Source: Propionispira raffinosivorans DSM 20765 (GTDB lineage Bacteria; Bacillota; Negativicutes; Selenomonadales; Selenomonadaceae). From it: a stretch of DNA of 64,000 bases. Every line of letters begins with the position of its first letter. Positions within the stretch are counted from its first letter, which is position 1. Made by a program: the position numbers and the translations under genes. The DNA lies in the NCBI RefSeq assembly GCF_000381065.1, contig NZ_KB905842.1, positions 143,995 through 207,994 on the forward strand. Direction: 5' to 3'. The notes under the pieces are model-generated. The model made no database searches and was not told the DNA's origin. It was given only the letters and a program-made list of their open reading frames with translations. Below, in pieces: positions 62,723 to 64,000 of this stretch.

Positions 62723-63535
62723 GTGCTTGCAATCGAACGTCACAGAGTTATTTTAAAGCTATTGTCAGAAAATGGACAGGTTACGACAAATGAGTTATGT
62801 GAGAAATTAAGTGTGTCGCCAGCTACAGTACGTAATGATTTAAATAAGTTAGAAAACGATAAATTGATTTGCAAAACGCATGGTGGAGCGACATTATTAA
62901 TGCCTCGAGACGATATGCCACTGGTTAATTCAGTCGTATCTAATACGTTTAGCTTTAAGACGCGTGAAAGTAAAAATGGTGAAGAAAAACAAGCTATCAG
63001 TGAATATGCTCTTCAGTATATTCAAGATAATCAATGTATTTTATTGGATGCAAGCTCGACGGCACTTGTTTTAGCAAGAAAATTAGACCGCTTTAATAAA
63101 CTTACTGTTATTACAAATGGTATTTATACTATGCTGGCATTAAAGGAAATGCCCAATATCACAGTTATCTTTATAGGTGGAATCGTAACAAAAAATTCGG
63201 GTTCTGTTGAAGGTTTGTTAGGTGCTGATATATTAAATCATATTAATGCTGATTGTGGATTTATTTCTGCAAATGGATTTACATTAAACGAAGGACTTAC
63301 GGATTTTAATGTTTATGAAGTGGAATTAAAAAAGGCAATGCTTAAACATTGCAAACGTATTGTAGTTATGTTGGATTCGTTGAAATTCGAAAATATATCT
63401 ACAACAAGTTTTTCTGCTTCATCAAATCTTGATTTGGTTTTAACAGATGAAAAAATCGATAAAGATTTATTGGATAGGTATAGGAAACATGGAATACACA
63501 TAGAGATTTGTCCATATAAATCTAAACTTGAATAA
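62723..63535 (+). CDS. DeoR-family sugar-phosphate regulator
   Basis: About 270 aa from GTG 62723, 11 bases after GAGGGG; the frame also has a longer ATG start at 62678 without a site. HTH TTNELCEKLSVSPATVRNDLNKL, linker CKTHGGA, and DeoRC effector domain with CILLDASSTALVLARKL and TVITNGIYTMLAL. It should repress a sugar operon in response to a phosphorylated sugar. The expected operon is not downstream: an IS end begins 157 bases after the stop. Confidence 0.88.
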   Translation: MLAIERHRVILKLLSENGQVTTNELCEKLSVSPATVRNDLNKLENDKLICKTHGGATLLMPRDDMPLVNSVVSNTFSFKTRESKNGEEKQAISEYALQYIQDNQCILLDASSTALVLARKLDRFNKLTVITNGIYTMLALKEMPNITVIFIGGIVTKNSGSVEGLLGADILNHINADCGFISANGFTLNEGLTDFNVYEVELKKAMLKHCKRIVVMLDSLKFENISTTSFSASSNLDLVLTDEKIDKDLLDRYRKHGIHIEICPYKSKLE

Positions 63536-63735
63536 AATAATGACAAGACTTTTCTTTAGAGATGTTATCTTTAATAAGCTTAATTATTACTTTGTTGAAC
63601 TCTATCAATGTTTATAAATGAAACATTGATAAAAAAAATACTTTGTGTAAATTAAAATTATATACAATTAATAAATATTTTTGCGACAATTTGGTTCTTT
63701 GTCAAGTGTTGGGGTAAAAACATAAAGTGAATTTT

Positions 63736-63759
63736 TAGCGAGGGGATTTCTCCTCGCTA
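63736..63759 (+). terminator. Hairpin just inside the IS end
   Basis: TAGCGAGG (63736-63743) pairs with CCTCGCTA (63752-63759), followed on the plus strand by ATTTTCTATTTTT. Its orientation would stop outside transcription from entering the IS. Confidence 0.55.
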
Positions 63760-63769
63760 TTTTCTATTT

Positions 63770-64000
63770 TTATGCAGCCATATAAAGTATCCGATTTCTC
63801 ATTCGTTTAAATTTTTGTATGCCATAACAAGTCCGTTTGAGTACCTTTGTTCGATTGTTACATCCTTCTATATATCCGTTGCTATAACCCGTTGAAATTG
63901 CTGCAATAATTTCATTTTTCCATTCGATCACTGTCTTCATTAATTTATTAAACTGCTTTATATCATATGTCATAACGTTTTCTTGCCATTGTTTAAATCG
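63770..64000 (-). CDS. ISL3-family transposase, C-terminal part
   Basis: The frame is open to the right edge, so only the last ~77 residues are visible. The segment YSNGYIEGCNNRTKVLKRT followed by YGIQKFKRMRNRIL is the conserved C terminus of ISL3-type DDE transposases; the Glu of YIEG is the last catalytic acid. The ATG at 63973 is an internal codon, not the start. Whether the rest of the element is intact cannot be told from here. Confidence 0.85.
   Translation of the reverse strand, partial: RFKQWQENVMTYDIKQFNKLMKTVIEWKNEIIAAISTGYSNGYIEGCNNRTKVLKRTCYGIQKFKRMRNRILYMAA

Larger units (their letters stand above)
63693..64000. mobile_element. One end of an ISL3-family insertion sequence
   Basis: GGTTCTTTGTCAAG at 63693 resembles the terminal inverted repeat of ISL3 elements, and an ISL3 transposase C terminus reads toward it on the minus strand. 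The other end and the 8-bp target duplication are outside the window. The proposed boundary follows AT-rich sequence downstream of the DeoR gene. Confidence 0.75.

Noticed and set aside
63603..63631. TATCAATGTTT/AAACATTGATA hairpin as a terminator of the DeoR gene
   Set aside because: The stem is followed by an A-run on the plus strand, and the T-run precedes it on the minus strand; not canonical on either strand.
1..64000. CRISPR arrays, rRNA, tRNA and known riboswitches
   Set aside because: No regularly spaced repeats, cloverleaf-like elements or recognisable aptamer cores were found by eye; covariance searches would be needed for a firm negative.

Overview
The window is an AT-rich (roughly 40% GC or lower), densely coding chromosomal segment of an anaerobic Firmicute. 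I place it in the Negativicutes (Sporomusaceae/Veillonellales-like) by inference. The reasons are an 11-subunit complex I operon lacking nuoEFG, an NADH-linked [FeFe] hydrogenase, CheX-type chemotaxis phosphatases, strong GGAGG ribosome-binding sites and many TTG starts. No rRNA, tRNA or CRISPR array was seen. The only mobile element is one end of an ISL3-type IS at the right edge.

Layout. 1-14.8 kb: end of a UvrD/Rep-type helicase; a minus-strand operon of amidohydrolase-like protein, MatC/SLC13-like anion carrier and chemoreceptor, with a divergent LysR regulator and a shared 8-mer operator; a glutamate/dicarboxylate symporter; CheX plus a CheY-CheX fusion; a 7TM-DISM diguanylate cyclase; a K+ channel with RCK domain; two small envelope proteins; a PhzF isomerase. 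15-30.6 kb: a CBS-PAS sigma-54 activator, a textbook sigma-54 promoter and a short-chain acyl-CoA oxidation operon (acyl-CoA dehydrogenase, CoA-transferase, crotonase, EtfBA, FixCX, AtoE transporter, 3-hydroxyacyl dehydrogenase). This is followed by a three-gene NADH-linked [FeFe] hydrogenase and a second chemoreceptor. The gene content resembles that of syntrophic butyrate oxidisers, with electrons leaving by Etf/FixCX to quinone and by NADH to H2. No thiolase is present.

32.8-43 kb: small regulated cassettes. These are a YheO/DauR-type regulator with RidA and a threonine-synthase-like PLP enzyme; a PrpR-type sigma-54 activator with a second excellent sigma-54 promoter ahead of a zinc alcohol dehydrogenase and an MFS hexonate-type transporter; RarD; an old-yellow-enzyme/nitroreductase pair under a divergent HxlR regulator. 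43-48.2 kb: a DeoR-controlled sugar-phosphate cassette (ribulose-P-3-epimerase-like, 3-hexulose-6-P isomerase-like, mannitol-type PTS EIICB without EIIA), then a NagD-type HAD phosphatase. 48.2-49.4 kb is a 1.2-kb non-coding desert leading into nuoABCDHIJKLMN (49.4-59.1 kb). 59-64 kb: a small secreted protein with a palindrome inside its promoter, MarR and AraC regulators, an FMN nitronate monooxygenase/FabK-like enzyme, a DeoR regulator and the IS end.

The most interesting parts are the sigma-54-controlled acyl-CoA oxidation plus hydrogenase block, the second sigma-54 unit with its 19-bp inverted repeat, the unusual epimerase/isomerase/PTS cassette, and a set of long palindromes that look like specific operators. 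Start codons were moved from the longest ORF wherever a Shine-Dalgarno sequence pointed to an internal start. All functional calls rest on reading motifs by eye; no database search was possible.
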